64,000 bases of DNA, taken from positions 331,221-395,220 of the forward strand of contig NZ_FMXQ01000006.1 of the NCBI RefSeq assembly GCF_900104485.1. The letters are read 5' to 3'. The position numbers and the translations under genes were made by a program. Below the pieces are notes generated by a model, which saw only the letters and a list, made by a program, of their open reading frames with translations, searched no databases and was not told the DNA's origin. The stretch is from Bauldia litoralis (GTDB lineage: Bacteria > Pseudomonadota > Alphaproteobacteria > Rhizobiales > Kaistiaceae). Positions 42,788 through 52,172 of this stretch are shown here, piece after piece (position 1 is the first letter of the stretch; every line of letters begins with the position of its first letter).

Positions 42788-45496
42788 ATGCTCGATAAAA
42801 CTTTTGATGCCGCAGCCGTCGAGACGCGCGTCAGCGCCGTCTGGGACGAAGCGGAGGCCTTCAAGGCGGGCGCTGGCGCGAAGCCGGGCGCCGCCCCCTA
42901 TTCCATTGTCATCCCGCCGCCGAATGTGACGGGATCGCTGCATATCGGCCACGCCCTGAACAACACGCTTCAGGATGTCCTCGTCCGCTTCGAGCGCATG
43001 CGCGGCCGGGACGTGCTGTGGCAGCCCGGCATGGATCACGCCGGCATCGCTACCCAGATGGTGGTCGAGCGCCAGTTGATGGAGCGCCAGGAGCCGGGCC
43101 GGCGTGAAATCGGCCGCGAGAAGTTTCTCGAGAAGGTCTGGGCGTGGAAGGACGAATCCGGCGGACTGATCATCAATCAGCTCAAGCGGCTCGGTTGTTC
43201 CTGCGACTGGAGCCGTGAGCGCTTCACCATGGACGAGGGCCTGTCGAAGGCCGTAACCAAGGTCTTCGTCGAGCTTTATCGCGAAAAGCTGATCTACCGG
43301 GACAAGCGGCTGGTCAACTGGGACCCGACGCTGCAGACGGCGGTCTCCGATCTCGAGGTCGAGAATATCGAGATGCAGGGGCATCTCTGGCATTTCAAGT
43401 ATCCGATCGAGGGCGAAGAGGGCCGGTCCATTGTCGTCGCGACGACGCGACCGGAGACGATGCTTGGCGATACCGGCATCGCCGTCCATCCGGAGGATGA
43501 GCGCTACAAGGATCTGATCGGCAAATACGCGATCCTGCCGCTGGTCGGCCGGCGGCTGCGTATCGTCGGCGACGAGCATGCGGACCCGGAAACGGGGTCG
43601 GGCGCGGTCAAGATCACGCCGGCGCATGACTTCAACGATTTCGAGGTCGGCAAGCGGCAGGATCTGCCGATGGTCAACCTGTTCGATACCGAGGCGAATG
43701 TCGTCCTCGAAGGCAACGCCGAGTTCCTTGACGGCGTGGCGGAGTCGGACGACCTGAAGGCGACGATCGCGACGATCAATGGCCTCGACCGCTTCACGGC
43801 CCGCAAGCGCGTGGTCGCGATGATGGAGGAGAAGGGCCTGCTCGAGAAAGTCGAGGAAAAGCCCGTCATGGTGCCCCATGACGAGAAGTCCAAGACGACG
43901 GTCATCGAGCCCTATCTCACCGACCAGTGGTACGCCGACGCCAAGACGCTGGCCCAGCCGGCCATAGCCTCGGTGCGCGAGGGGCGAACGACGTTCATCC
44001 CGAAGAACTGGGAAAAGACCTATTTCGAGTGGATGGAAAACATCCGCCCGTGGTGCATTTCCCGTCAGCTCTGGTGGGGACACCAGATTCCGGCCTGGTA
44101 TGGACCGGACGGAAAGGTCTTCGTCGCCTATAGCGAGGACGAGGCCAGGGCCGAAGCGGCGACACACTATGGCGAGGCGACCGACCTGACGCGCGACGAG
44201 GACGTCCTCGACACATGGTTTTCCTCGGCGCTGTGGCCGTTCTCGACGCTCGGCTGGCCGGACGAGACGCCTGAACTCGAACGCTACTATCCGACCACGG
44301 CGCTGGTCACCGGCTTCGACATCATCTTCTTCTGGGTCGCCCGGATGATGATGACCGGGCTCCATTTCATGGGGAAGGAGCCGTTCAGCGACGTCTACAT
44401 CCACGCCCTCGTCCGCGACGAGAAGGGCGCCAAGATGTCGAAGACAAAGGGCAACGTCATCGACCCGATCGTCCTGATCGACGAATACGGCGCCGACGCG
44501 CTCCGCTTCACGCTGGCGGCGATGGCCGCGCAGGGGCGAGACATCAAGCTCGCCACCGCCCGTGTCGAAGGCTATCGCAACTTCGCGACCAAGCTGTGGA
44601 ACGCGGCGCGCTTTGCCGAGCATTACGAGTGCAAGCGGGTTGGGGGATTCGACCCGGCGACCGCGAAGGAAACCCTGAACCGCTGGATTGCGACCGAGAC
44701 GACGCGCGCGGCAACGGCGGTCACGGGCGCGATCGAGGCCTACCGGTTCAACGACGCTGCGGCGGCGCTCTATCGCTTCACCTGGAACCTTTACTGCGAC
44801 TGGTACCTGGAGTTCTCGAAGCCGGTGCTGAACGGCGAGGACGGACCGGCCAAGACGGAGACGCGGGCAACCGTCGCCTGGGTGCTCGACCGGATTATCT
44901 CGCTGCTCCATCCGTTCATGCCGTTCCTGACCGAGGAACTCTGGGCGAGGGAAGGCGACGAGGGCCGGACGGCGCTGATGCTGAACGCCTGGCCGGACCT
45001 CGGCTTCGAGGATTCCGACGCGGCCGACGAGATCAACTGGCTGATCGAGACGATATCGGCGGTACGTTCGGTTCGCTCGGAGATGAACGTCCCGGCCGGC
45101 GCGATGATCGAGCTTGCGGTTTCAGGCGCGGCGTTCACCACCGCGGCGCGGCTCCAGTCGCACAATGTGCTGATCCGCCGGCTGGCGCGAGCCGAGTCGT
45201 TGACGCTTGCCCATGCACCGAGGGCAGGGGCGCTCCAGATCGTCGTCGGCGAGGCGACCTTCTCGATGCCGCTGGAGGGTGTCATCGACATCGACGCCGA
45301 GCGCGCGCGGCTGCTGCGGGAGATCGACAAGATCGCCAAGGACGTCGGCAAGATCGAGGCGAAGCTCGCCAACGAGAAGTTCATGGCCAAGGCGCCCGAA
45401 GAAGTCATCGAGGAGCAGCGGGAACGGCTGGCCGAGGCGGCGGCGCTGAAGGCCAAGACCGAGGCGGCGCTGGCTCGACTCGAGCCTGCGGCCTAG
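42788..45496 (+). CDS. valS: Valyl-tRNA synthetase
   Basis: Charges tRNA-Val with valine. The 902-residue class I enzyme has PPPNVTGSLHIGHALNNT with the HIGH motif, GMDHAGIATQ, an editing domain (VVATTRPETMLGDTGIAVHP), and KMSKTKGNVIDP with the KMSKS-type motif. The C-terminal anticodon-binding domain and a terminal coiled-coil arm (LLREIDKIAKDVGKIEAKL) follow. Start and length are normal for the bacterial enzyme. Confidence 0.98.
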   Translation: MLDKTFDAAAVETRVSAVWDEAEAFKAGAGAKPGAAPYSIVIPPPNVTGSLHIGHALNNTLQDVLVRFERMRGRDVLWQPGMDHAGIATQMVVERQLMERQEPGRREIGREKFLEKVWAWKDESGGLIINQLKRLGCSCDWSRERFTMDEGLSKAVTKVFVELYREKLIYRDKRLVNWDPTLQTAVSDLEVENIEMQGHLWHFKYPIEGEEGRSIVVATTRPETMLGDTGIAVHPEDERYKDLIGKYAILPLVGRRLRIVGDEHADPETGSGAVKITPAHDFNDFEVGKRQDLPMVNLFDTEANVVLEGNAEFLDGVAESDDLKATIATINGLDRFTARKRVVAMMEEKGLLEKVEEKPVMVPHDEKSKTTVIEPYLTDQWYADAKTLAQPAIASVREGRTTFIPKNWEKTYFEWMENIRPWCISRQLWWGHQIPAWYGPDGKVFVAYSEDEARAEAATHYGEATDLTRDEDVLDTWFSSALWPFSTLGWPDETPELERYYPTTALVTGFDIIFFWVARMMMTGLHFMGKEPFSDVYIHALVRDEKGAKMSKTKGNVIDPIVLIDEYGADALRFTLAAMAAQGRDIKLATARVEGYRNFATKLWNAARFAEHYECKRVGGFDPATAKETLNRWIATETTRAATAVTGAIEAYRFNDAAAALYRFTWNLYCDWYLEFSKPVLNGEDGPAKTETRATVAWVLDRIISLLHPFMPFLTEELWAREGDEGRTALMLNAWPDLGFEDSDAADEINWLIETISAVRSVRSEMNVPAGAMIELAVSGAAFTTAARLQSHNVLIRRLARAESLTLAHAPRAGALQIVVGEATFSMPLEGVIDIDAERARLLREIDKIAKDVGKIEAKLANEKFMAKAPEEVIEEQRERLAEAAALKAKTEAALARLEPAA

Positions 45497-45535
45497 GCGG
45501 GCCGGGGACCGCGCGCCGCTTCACTGGATGCAAAA

Positions 45536-45562
45536 AAAGAGGGCGCCGACGGCGCCCTCTTT
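45536..45562. terminator. Bidirectional intrinsic terminator between valS and glnA
   Basis: A perfect 12-bp stem (AAAGAGGGCGCC and complement) with a GAC loop sits between two convergent genes. A-rich bases precede it (CAAAAAAAG) and T-rich bases follow (CTCTTTCGTTTG), so it can act as a terminator for both valS and glnA. Confidence 0.9.
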
Positions 45563-45586
45563 CGTTTGTGGTGGACGGTCGGTCGA

Positions 45587-46996
45587 TCAGACCGAGTAGT
45601 ACATGTCGAACTCGACCGGATGCGGGGTGTGCTCGAACCGGATGACCTCTTCCATGCGCAGTTCGATGTAAGCGTCGATCATGTCGTCGCTGAACACGCC
45701 ACCGGCCTTCAGGAAGTTGCGGTCCTTGTCGAGGCTGGACAGCGCCTCGCGCAGCGATCCGCAGACCGTCGGAATCTTCTTCAGTTCCTTCGGCGGCAGG
45801 TCGTAGAGGTTCTTGTCCATCGCGGCGCCCGGATCGATCTTGTTCTGGATGCCGTCGAGGCCGGCCATCAGCATCGACGCGAAGGCGAGATACGGGTTGG
45901 CGGCCGGATCCGGGAAGCGGACCTCGACGCGCTTTGCCTTCGGCGACGAGGCGACCGGGATGCGGCAGGACGCCGAGCGGTTGCGCGACGAATAGGCGAG
46001 CAGCACCGGTGCTTCATAGCCGGGCACCAGGCGCTTGTAGGAGTTGGTGCTCGGGTTGGTGAAGGCGTTCAGCGCCTTGGCATGCTTGATGATGCCGCCG
46101 ATGTAGTAGAGGCACTCCTGCGACAGGTCGGCGTAGAGCTTGCCGGCGAAGATCGGCTTGCCGCCCTTCCAGATCGACTGGTGGACGTGCATGCCCGAGC
46201 CGTTGTCGCCGAAGATCGGCTTCGGCATGAAGGTCGCGGTCTTGCCGTAGGCATTGGCGACGTTGTGGATGCAGTACTTGTAGACCTGCAGCAGATCGGC
46301 GGTCAGCGTCATTTCGCCGAACATCATGCCGAGTTCGTGCTGGGCGGCGCCGACCTCGTGGTGGTGCTTTTCGGTCTTCACGCCCATTGCCGCCATGGTC
46401 GACAGCATCTCGGAGCGCATGTCCTGCAGGCTGTCCTGCGGCGCGACCGGGAAGTAGCCACCCTTCATCTTCATCCGGTGGCCGAGATTGCCCATCTCGT
46501 AGTCGCGGTCGGAGTTGATCGGCAGTTCGACGTCGTCGAGCTTGAAGCCGGTGTTGTACGGCGTAGCGGAGTATTTGACGTCGTCGAAGACGAAGAACTC
46601 GGCCTCGGGACCCACGACGATGGTGTCGCCGATCTTGGTCTGCTTGAGATAGGCCTCGGCCTTCTTGGCGATGCCGCGCGGGTCGCGATCATAGGGTTCG
46701 TCGGTCAGCGGCTCGAGAATGTCGCAGACCACGGAAATGGTCGTCTGGGCAAAGAAGGGGTCGATCGTGGCGGTAACCGGATCCGGCTTCAGCTTCATGT
46801 CGGATTCGTTGATCGCCTTCCAGCCGGCGATCGACGAGCCGTCGAACATCACGCCCTCGGTGAACGTCTCCTCATCGACGATGGCGACGTCGAAGGTGAC
46901 GTGCTGCCACTTGCCGCGGGGATCGGTAAAACGCAGGTCAACGAACTTGACGTCGTTGTCCTTGATCATCTTGAGGACGTCTTTGGCGCCTGCCAT
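45587..46996 (-). CDS. glnA: Glutamine synthetase type I
   Basis: Makes glutamine from glutamate, ammonia and ATP. The 469-residue enzyme has [26 protein letters not shown] with metal-binding Glu residues, [26 protein letters not shown], and [17 protein letters not shown]. Tyr398 in KNLYDLPP is the adenylylation site (Tyr397 in processed numbering), so activity is likely controlled by GlnE. It lies 111 bp downstream of glnB on the same strand. Confidence 0.98.
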   Translation of the reverse strand: MAGAKDVLKMIKDNDVKFVDLRFTDPRGKWQHVTFDVAIVDEETFTEGVMFDGSSIAGWKAINESDMKLKPDPVTATIDPFFAQTTISVVCDILEPLTDEPYDRDPRGIAKKAEAYLKQTKIGDTIVVGPEAEFFVFDDVKYSATPYNTGFKLDDVELPINSDRDYEMGNLGHRMKMKGGYFPVAPQDSLQDMRSEMLSTMAAMGVKTEKHHHEVGAAQHELGMMFGEMTLTADLLQVYKYCIHNVANAYGKTATFMPKPIFGDNGSGMHVHQSIWKGGKPIFAGKLYADLSQECLYYIGGIIKHAKALNAFTNPSTNSYKRLVPGYEAPVLLAYSSRNRSASCRIPVASSPKAKRVEVRFPDPAANPYLAFASMLMAGLDGIQNKIDPGAAMDKNLYDLPPKELKKIPTVCGSLREALSSLDKDRNFLKAGGVFSDDMIDAYIELRMEEVIRFEHTPHPVEFDMYYSV

Positions 46997-47107
46997 GGTG
47001 TGTTCCTTCTTTCCTGTCTTTCTGTGGTTTCAATCTTGCGACTGCCGGCGGTGCCAAAGCCCGTAGACGGTCTCAATTCTCATGCGGAAATACGAGCAGT
47101 CCGACGA

Positions 47108-47446
<339 letters not shown>

Positions 47447-47619
47447 CTATTCCAATTCTCCGAAAGTGTGCAGCCGCCTCAGCCAACTGCCGGTCAGCGC
47501 GGTGTTTTGCAGACTCCATGCCACGTTGCCAGGTGGTGGAACCCGCCGGGAAATTAAGCTAGTCGGTGGACCGCACCATGATCGGCGCCGTGAGGACAGT
47601 CAATTGGTGACTAAGGAAT

Positions 47620-49200
47620 ATGCAATTGGCTAATAATTCATCGATCGGCATAGAGTGGGCCGAACGCTTCGAAACGCTGCTGGACAATCCAGGGGAGGAG
47701 CCCGCGGCGATCGCGCCGGATGCGCCCGACCTGCTGACGCCCCAGGAAATGGGAGCCGCCGATCGGCTGGCGGTGGCGTCGGGGGTCCGAAGCTCGGCCC
47801 TTATGGAGCGGGCCGGCGAAGCGGTCGCGGCGGTCGCCGAATCCATGCTTCCGCCGGGCGGCCGTGTCGCGGTTCTGGCAGGGCCGGGAAACAATGGCGG
47901 CGACGGGTTCGTCGCCGCGCGGCTGCTGACCGAGCGGGGCTACCGGGTTGCGGTCTTCCTGATCGGTGACCGGGACTCCCTCAAGGGCGACGCCAGCCTG
48001 ATGGCGCGGGCCTGGAAGGGGCCTATCGAGGCGCCGGGGCGGGATCTTGCCCACGGAGCGGGCCTGATCATCGACGCACTCTTTGGCGCCGGGCTGGACC
48101 GGCCGATCGAGGGAGCCGCTGCCGCGGCCATCGAGGCAGCCAACGAGAGCCGGGTGCCGATCCTCGCGGTCGATCTGCCGAGCGGGGTCGATGGCGCATC
48201 GGGGGCGATCCTCGGCCAGGCCATCCTTGCGACCGAGACGGTCACCTTCTTTCGCCGCAAGCCCGGGCATCTGCTGATGCCAGGGCGGGTGCTCGCCGGC
48301 CGGCTGACTCTCGCCGACATCGGCCACGACCTGTCGATCCTCCACGACATCGGGCCGATGGCCTTTCACAACTCCCCGACCCTCTGGCTCGATGGCCTGC
48401 CGCGGCCACAGCTTGACGGACACAAGTACGATCGCGGCCATGCGCTTGTGGTTTCAGGGCCGATTACCGGCACCGGTGCGGCGAGGCTCGCGGCGCGGGC
48501 TGCTTTGCGGATCGGCGCCGGACTGGTGACGGTGGCGTCGCCGCCGGATGCGATCGTCGCCAACGCCGCGCAACTGACGGCAATCATGGTCATGCGGATG
48601 TATGAGGCTGACGGATTGGCGGAAATCCTTGCGGATCACAGGAAGAATGCCGTGGTGATCGGCCCGGCGCTGGGCGTCGGAGACGGGGCAATCGCCATGG
48701 TTTCCGCGGCCTTGGACTCCGATGCTGCGACGGTGGTTGATGCGGATGGGCTAACATCCTTTGCCGCCACGCCGGATTCGCTGTTCATGCGGATCAAGGG
48801 GCGGGGCGCGCCGGTGGTGCTGACGCCGCATGAAGGCGAATTCTCCCGTCTTTTCCCGGACTTGGGCATCCTGTCCTCGAAGCTCGACCGGGCGCGCGAG
48901 GCGGCCATGCGGTCGGGCGCGGTGGTGGTTTTGAAGGGTCCGGACACCGTCGTGGCGGCCCCGGACGGGATTGCGACGGTCGCGGACAACGCCCCGGCGG
49001 ACCTTGCGACGGCCGGGGCAGGCGATGTCCTGGCCGGGATGATCGGCGGGTTGATGGCCCAGCAGATGCCGGCCTTCGAGGCCGCCACGGCCGGGGTCTG
49101 GCTGCATGGCGCGGCCGCCGCGCATGTCGGCCGGGGACTGATTTCGGAGGACCTGCCCGAGGCCCTCCCGGCGGTTCTTTCGGCGCTTGCCGGCCCCTGA
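47620..49200 (+). CDS. nnrD: Bifunctional NAD(P)H-hydrate epimerase/ADP-dependent dehydratase
   Basis: Repairs hydrated NADH and NADPH. The N-terminal half is the YjeF_N epimerase (LLTPQEMGAADRLAVASG, GPGNNGGDGFVAARLL, DALFGAGLDRPI, DLPSGVDGA). The C-terminal half is the ribokinase-like dehydratase with GHALVVSG, VIGPALGVG, VVLTPHEGEFSRLFP, VVVLKGPDTVVA and APADLATAGAGDVLAGMIGG. It has 526 residues. ATG 47620 has AAGGA very close (three bases), so a slightly later start is possible. The first 30 residues are a non-conserved leader. Confidence 0.95.
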   Translation: MQLANNSSIGIEWAERFETLLDNPGEEPAAIAPDAPDLLTPQEMGAADRLAVASGVRSSALMERAGEAVAAVAESMLPPGGRVAVLAGPGNNGGDGFVAARLLTERGYRVAVFLIGDRDSLKGDASLMARAWKGPIEAPGRDLAHGAGLIIDALFGAGLDRPIEGAAAAAIEAANESRVPILAVDLPSGVDGASGAILGQAILATETVTFFRRKPGHLLMPGRVLAGRLTLADIGHDLSILHDIGPMAFHNSPTLWLDGLPRPQLDGHKYDRGHALVVSGPITGTGAARLAARAALRIGAGLVTVASPPDAIVANAAQLTAIMVMRMYEADGLAEILADHRKNAVVIGPALGVGDGAIAMVSAALDSDAATVVDADGLTSFAATPDSLFMRIKGRGAPVVLTPHEGEFSRLFPDLGILSSKLDRAREAAMRSGAVVVLKGPDTVVAAPDGIATVADNAPADLATAGAGDVLAGMIGGLMAQQMPAFEAATAGVWLHGAAAAHVGRGLISEDLPEALPAVLSALAGP

Positions 49201-49297
49201 ACCCGTCAACGCTGATTTCGCCGGCGCAGCTTTCCCTTTGATTGGTGCGAAACCAGTTGTTATAGAGGCGGCGCCTCGGCCGGGGCCGTCGTTGTCC

Positions 49298-49382
49298 GCG
49301 GGCGTGGCGGAACTGGTAGACGCGCGGGATTTAGGTTCCCGTGACGAAAGTCGTGGGGGTTCGAGTCCCTCCGCCCGCACCA
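49298..49382 (+). tRNA. tRNA-Leu (TAG)
   Basis: A type II tRNA of 85 nt: acceptor GCGGGCG / CGCCCGC with A73 and encoded CCA, D-arm with CTGGTAGACGC, anticodon loop TTTAGGT holding TAG, a long variable arm (GTGACGAAAGTCGT), and T-arm GGGGTTCGAGTCCCT. The long variable arm and A73 fit leucine. Confidence 0.97.
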
Positions 49383-49504
49383 GCGTCTCTGGTCACAGGT
49401 CGTTCACAGTGAACGGATTGAACCGCGCGACGCGAACGGCTTTGGCGGTCGGGTAACCGGCCGGACGATTAGATGAACGAGTGGATCAACGAAAGCGTGA
49501 CAAC

Positions 49505-50863
49505 ATGCAGGTGACCGAGACTCTGGCCGAAGGGCTGCGACGGGAATTCGAGGTGAAGGTTCCGGCTTCGGAACTGGATGACCGCCTGGTCAGCCGCCTG
49601 AGCGAAATGCAGGGCGAAGTCCGTATCAAGGGCTTCCGGCCGGGCAAGGTGCCGGTCAACCACTTGCGGCGGCTGTTCGGCAAATCGGCGATGGCCGAGA
49701 TCGTCCAGAAGCTGATCTCCGACGTGGCGCGCGACACGATGTCCGAGCGCGGCGAGCGGGCCGCCCAGCAGCCGGACTTCAACCTGCCGGAAGACGAGGG
49801 CGAGGCGGAGAAGGTCCTCCAGGGCAAGGCCGACCTCACCTATACGATGACCTACGAGATCCTGCCGGAGGTCGTCCTCGGCGATTTCAAGTCGATCAAG
49901 GTCGAGCGCCCGGTCGCTGACGTCAGCGACGAGGAAATCGAGACCGAGATGAATCGCCTGGCCGAGAATGTCAGGAGCTTCTCGCCGAAGGAGGGCAAGT
50001 CCGAGTCCGGTGACCGTCTTGTCATCTCCTACCTCGGCAAGCTCGACGGCGAGCCCTTCGAGGGCGGCGCCGACGACAATGCCACGGTGCAGATCGGCTC
50101 CGGTCAGTTCATCCCCGGCTTCGCCGAGCAACTCGAGGGCATGGCGGTCGGAGACGAGAAGACGATCTCCGTGACCTTCCCCGAGGAATACGGCGCCGCG
50201 CACCTCGCCGGCAAGGACGCCACCTTCGACGTCGCGGTGAAGGAAGTTTCGTCGCCCGATCCGATCAAGATCGACGACGAACTCGCCACCCGCGTCGGCG
50301 TCGAGTCGCTCGACCAGCTTCGCGACGCGATCCGCCAGCAGTTGCAGAACCAGTACGGCATGGCGACGCGGCAGAAGGTCAAGCGGCAGATCCTCGACCA
50401 GCTCGATGCGCTGCACACGTTCGAGCTTCCGCCGAAGATGGTCGAGCAGGAATTCGACAACATCTGGCGGCAGGTCACGTCGGAGCTTGCCCAGTCGAAC
50501 CGGAGCTTCGAGGACGAAGACACGACGGAAGAGGCAGCACGCGCCGACTACCACAAGATCGCCGAGCGCCGGGTGCGCCTTGGTCTCGTGCTGTCCGAGA
50601 TCGGCGAGAAGAACAGCATCGAGGTCACCGAGGAAGAGGTGCAGCGGGCGCTGTCGGCTCAGCTTCGCCAGTTCCCCGGCCGCGAGAAGGAACTGGTCGA
50701 GTATTACCGCGCCAATCCCGAGGCGATCGCCAGCCTTCGCGCCCCGATCTACGAGGAGAAGGTCGTCGACTTCCTGCTCGAACTGGTCAACGTCACCGAC
50801 AAGACCGTCTCGCGCGAGGAACTGATGCGCGAAGATGAAGACGAGGCGACCAAGGCCGGGTAG
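49505..50863 (+). CDS. tig: Trigger factor
   Basis: Ribosome-bound chaperone and peptidyl-prolyl isomerase. ATG 49505 gives the conserved start MQVTETLAEGLRREFEV. The ribosome-binding domain has the GFRPGKVP signature (residues near 50-57). The FKBP-type isomerase domain includes GDRLVISYLGKLDGEPFEGG and FIPGFAEQLEGM. A long helical substrate-binding domain and an acidic C-terminus (LMREDEDEATKAG) complete 452 residues. tRNA-Leu lies 122 bp upstream. Confidence 0.97.
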   Translation: MQVTETLAEGLRREFEVKVPASELDDRLVSRLSEMQGEVRIKGFRPGKVPVNHLRRLFGKSAMAEIVQKLISDVARDTMSERGERAAQQPDFNLPEDEGEAEKVLQGKADLTYTMTYEILPEVVLGDFKSIKVERPVADVSDEEIETEMNRLAENVRSFSPKEGKSESGDRLVISYLGKLDGEPFEGGADDNATVQIGSGQFIPGFAEQLEGMAVGDEKTISVTFPEEYGAAHLAGKDATFDVAVKEVSSPDPIKIDDELATRVGVESLDQLRDAIRQQLQNQYGMATRQKVKRQILDQLDALHTFELPPKMVEQEFDNIWRQVTSELAQSNRSFEDEDTTEEAARADYHKIAERRVRLGLVLSEIGEKNSIEVTEEEVQRALSAQLRQFPGREKELVEYYRANPEAIASLRAPIYEEKVVDFLLELVNVTDKTVSREELMREDEDEATKAG

Positions 50864-50921
50864 GGCGATGTCGCCTGCCTGACCCGAAATACTGGATTCC
50901 CCGAATCAATTCGGCTTCAAT

Positions 50922-50960
50922 CGCCGTCACGGTGACGATTCTTTCGTCACCGTGACGGCG
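50922..50960 (+). terminator. Intrinsic terminator after tig
   Basis: A perfect 17-bp stem (CGCCGTCACGGTGACGA and its complement) with a TTCTT loop, followed by TTTGTCGTT, 59 bases after the tig stop. Each arm is also nearly self-complementary (GTCACGGTGAC), so alternative smaller hairpins are possible. Confidence 0.88.
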
Positions 50961-51071
50961 TTTGTCGTTAAAGCGCACGTCTGCCGCTTGACCGACTCTT
51001 AAGGTTTCGTCGGCCAACTCGGCTTTCGTCGCCGGCAGCCGCCGGCCAGTCCGGATTGAGGAGGATGCCCC

Positions 51072-51983
51072 ATGGTCAAGTTCGTCGCGGATGTCGCGGT
51101 CAATACCCAGAAGCTCAGCGAATTGAGCCTGCTGTCGGATTTTACCGACATGAAGCTGGTCAATCGTTCGCACACGACCCTCAACGCGATCGACCAGGAT
51201 GCCGGCATATCCTTTCGGATGGAGGGGAGCGGACTGCTCTATAACGGGAAGACGCCGTATGCCGGCTTCATCCAGTCAATCGACGTGTATTCGTCCGGGC
51301 TTCAGTACGAATTGAGCGGACTGAATATTCCGGTCAAGAGCATGGACAAATACTTCTCCAAAAACTTCCCCAGTCTGAGCAAGAAGATCTTCAGCAGCAA
51401 CGACAAGATCAAGGGCTCGGATGAGGGCGACGTCCTGTATGGCTACAAGGGCAAGGACAAGATAAAGGGCAATGACGGCAACGACACCGTCAACGGCGGC
51501 AAGGGCGCGGACACTATCAAGGGCGGCTCCGGCAACGACACCATCATGGGGTCGGGCGGAGCCGACAAGATCTTCGGCAACAACGATGACGACACGATCG
51601 CGGGCGGCGGCGGCTCCGACACGATCAACGGCGGCGCCGGCCACGACACGCTGACCGGCAACGGCGGCTTCAACACCTTCGTCTTCAACACCGCGCTCGA
51701 TGCCGCGACCAACGTCGACACGATCACCGACATGACGCCCGGCGGTGACGCGATCGACCTCGCGCTGTCGGTCTTTACGGCGCTGTCCGGCAAGGGTGTC
51801 CTGAAGTCCAAGGAATTCAAGGTCGGAACACATGCGACTGAAGCCGACCAACGAATCGTGTATGACGATTCAAGTGGCGCCATCTATTACGACGCGGACG
51901 GCAATGGCGGCGGTGCGCAGGTCCAGTTCGCGTCAGTGAGCACCGGACTGGCGCTGTCGAATACGGACTTCTTCGTCGTCTGA
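51072..51983 (+). CDS. RTX calcium-binding repeat protein
   Basis: A 303-residue protein with a GAGGAGG ribosome site. Residues 1-110 form a domain I do not recognise. About 112-198 holds RTX nonapeptides of the GGxGxDxUx type (NGGKGADTIKGGSGNDTI, GGSDTINGGAGHDTL), which bind Ca2+ after secretion. There is no N-terminal signal peptide. The C-terminal 60 residues (DQRIVYDDSSGAIYYD to DFFVV) resemble the end of the next protein, which suggests a shared type I secretion signal. The ABC and adaptor proteins of such a system are not in this window. Confidence 0.85.
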   Translation: MVKFVADVAVNTQKLSELSLLSDFTDMKLVNRSHTTLNAIDQDAGISFRMEGSGLLYNGKTPYAGFIQSIDVYSSGLQYELSGLNIPVKSMDKYFSKNFPSLSKKIFSSNDKIKGSDEGDVLYGYKGKDKIKGNDGNDTVNGGKGADTIKGGSGNDTIMGSGGADKIFGNNDDDTIAGGGGSDTINGGAGHDTLTGNGGFNTFVFNTALDAATNVDTITDMTPGGDAIDLALSVFTALSGKGVLKSKEFKVGTHATEADQRIVYDDSSGAIYYDADGNGGGAQVQFASVSTGLALSNTDFFVV

Positions 51984-52172
51984 TAAGATGGGGAAGGCCG
52001 ACCTGGCGAAAGTTCGGCGCAGGGTGTTCGCGCCGGTTCGATCGTTTGGGCGCGTGCATGATATCCGCCCGGGACCCAGGCAACGGTCAAGAGTTGGTTC
52101 CGAATTGGGTGGCTTCGTTGCCGCGTTGCCCCTGTCCTTCGTTTCGACGCAATGGGCCGAACAGATCGAAGA

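Noticed and set aside
47577..47609. Ten-codon leader peptide (ATG at 47577) before the NAD(P)HX repair gene
   Set aside because: No ribosome site, no regulatory codons and no attenuator hairpin.
47447..47619. Sigma-54 promoter for glnB
   Set aside because: TGGCAAC-like bases occur, but no TGGCAC-N5-TTGC spacing fits on the minus strand.
51400..51660. CRISPR-like or tandem DNA repeat
   Set aside because: The repetition is at protein level (RTX nonapeptides); the DNA units vary and there are no spacers.
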